Positions 23,666-24,132 of a stretch of DNA of 24,132 bases are shown here, in pieces; the first letter of the stretch is position 1, and every line of letters starts with the position of its first letter. Under the pieces are notes generated by a model. The model was not told where the DNA came from, ran no database searches, and saw nothing but the letters and a program-made list of their open reading frames with translations. The translations under genes were made by a program, and so were the position numbers. This stretch comes from an uncultured Clostridia bacterium (GTDB lineage Bacteria > Bacillota > Clostridia > TANB77 > CAG-508). The DNA lies in NCBI GenBank assembly GCA_934169535.1, contig CAKPOC010000010.1, positions 1-24,132 on the forward strand, in the 5' to 3' direction.

Positions 23666-23899
23666 ATGGCGGAAAAAGGTTTGGACTTTAAACATAAGGA
23701 AGTAATAAATATTTCTAATGCAAAAAGGCTTGGATATGTGCAAGATGTTTGCGCGGATTTAAGAAGCGGGGCAATAACATCAATAATTGTTCCAGGAGAG
23801 AGCAAATTTAAGGGGATATTTAACAATGGAAATAATGTCGAAATCCCGTGGGAAAAGGTAAAATCAATAGGTGAAGATATTATATTGGTTGAACTATAA
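23666..23899 (+). CDS. ylmC: YlmC/YmxH family PRC-barrel sporulation-associated protein
   Basis: A 77-aa PRC-barrel protein. The segments KEVINISNAKRLGYVQDVCADL, GAITSIIVPGESKF and VEIPWEKVKSIGEDIILVEL match the YlmC/YmxH pattern. The family is widespread in spore-formers and in B. subtilis a member lies shortly after sigG; its molecular role is not known. I choose the ATG at 23666, 11 bases after AAGGAGG; the in-frame TTG at 23657 is only 2 bases from that site. It is the last gene in the window. No terminator is evident right after it. Confidence 0.9.
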   Translation: MAEKGLDFKHKEVINISNAKRLGYVQDVCADLRSGAITSIIVPGESKFKGIFNNGNNVEIPWEKVKSIGEDIILVEL

Positions 23900-23952
23900 A
23901 ATTATATAAAATAATAATTTGAAAATTGTAAGAAAAAATTTAAAGAAAAGTG

Positions 23953-23981
23953 TTGACAATTGTAAAAATAGATGGTATTAT
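23953..23981 (+). promoter_or_regulatory. Strong sigma-A promoter in the right-hand gene-free region
   Basis: Perfect TTGACA (23953-23958), a 17-bp spacer, and TATTAT (23976-23981) preceded by TGG, an extended -10. Transcription would begin near 23988. No open reading frame follows before the window end, so it makes either a long leader or a stable RNA. The region 23900-24132 holds only this promoter, a second -35 and an AT hairpin. Confidence 0.8.
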
Positions 23982-24097
23982 AAGAATGTACCGAGCAAAA
24001 GAGCAAATTTTGATAAAAAATAACGGATGAATTAGTAAATAAAATTTGAAAAAAGAAGGTTTTACTAGTTTATTATTTTGCCCTAAAAAGTCAAAAT

Positions 24098-24118
24098 AAA
24101 ATATTTAAAAAATATTTT
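24098..24118. repeat. AT-only palindrome
   Basis: AAAATATTT and AAATATTTT are exact complements with a 3-base loop. It lies 9 bases before the truncated promoter at the window end. Composition makes chance likely; an UP-element-like AT tract is another reading. Confidence 0.35.
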
Positions 24119-24127
24119 AAAAAAGTG

Positions 24128-24132
24128 TTGAC
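24128..24132 (+). promoter_or_regulatory. Truncated second promoter (-35 box at window edge)
   Basis: The last bases AAAAGTGTTGAC repeat the 12-base context of the upstream -35 (23947-23957), and TTGAC is cut by the edge. Two promoters 175 bp apart in the same context are typical of highly expressed operons. The -10 is outside the window. Confidence 0.45.

Noticed and set aside
1..24132. CRISPR arrays, insertion sequences, prophage genes, tRNA or rRNA genes
   Set aside because: No regularly spaced repeats, transposase or phage motifs, and no cloverleaf or rRNA core sequence were seen on either strand.

Overview
The window looks like chromosomal DNA of an AT-rich, endospore-forming Firmicute, most likely an anaerobic member of the class Clostridia. 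The reasons are very low GC, strong AGGAGG-type ribosome binding sites, frequent TTG starts, and the spoIIGA-sigE-sigG sporulation block directly behind ftsA-ftsZ. Genus and order cannot be read from the sequence. There is no CRISPR array, tRNA, rRNA, transposase or phage gene inside the window.

Layout. Bases 1-1138: the 3' two thirds of the EF-Tu gene, a terminator and a small unrecognised gene. 1158-4874: a hairpin that is both terminator and -35 region, a secreted SH3/NlpC-P60 cell-wall hydrolase, and comEC broken by one extra base inside its metallo-beta-lactamase active-site motif. 4885-7864: a zinc-finger Clp ATPase (ClpE type) with its own promoter, then a phosphatidylglycerophosphate-synthase-type gene. 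7863-8522: a long convergent hairpin and, on the minus strand, a membrane protein with a BofC-like C-terminal domain behind a sigma-G-like promoter. 8599-12310: a divergent sigma-A promoter, a membrane-anchored extracytoplasmic protein (DUF3298-like), DNA topoisomerase III and a patatin-type lipase. 12315-14166: a self-contained minus-strand cassette of two unrecognised, translationally coupled genes with its own extended -10 promoter, an operator-like palindrome and a terminator.

14222-23899 is the conserved division and sporulation block: murA, ftsQ/divIB, two DUF881 genes (ylxW/ylxX type), sbp, ftsA, ftsZ, a terminator, then spoIIGA, sigE, sigG and a ylmC/ymxH PRC-barrel gene. MurA starts peptidoglycan precursor synthesis. 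FtsQ, FtsA and FtsZ build the divisome. SpoIIGA is the protease that activates pro-sigma-E in the mother cell, and sigma-G drives late forespore genes, plausibly including the BofC-like gene 13 kb upstream. The last 233 bases hold no gene but carry one strong promoter and the -35 box of a second in the same context, so a highly expressed transcript probably starts at or beyond the right edge.

Most of the window is ordinary core genome. The parts that deserve a second look are the minus-strand two-gene cassette (12363-14166), the split comEC with an internal restart signal, the motif-repeat cytoplasmic tail of FtsQ, and several compact regulatory arrangements.
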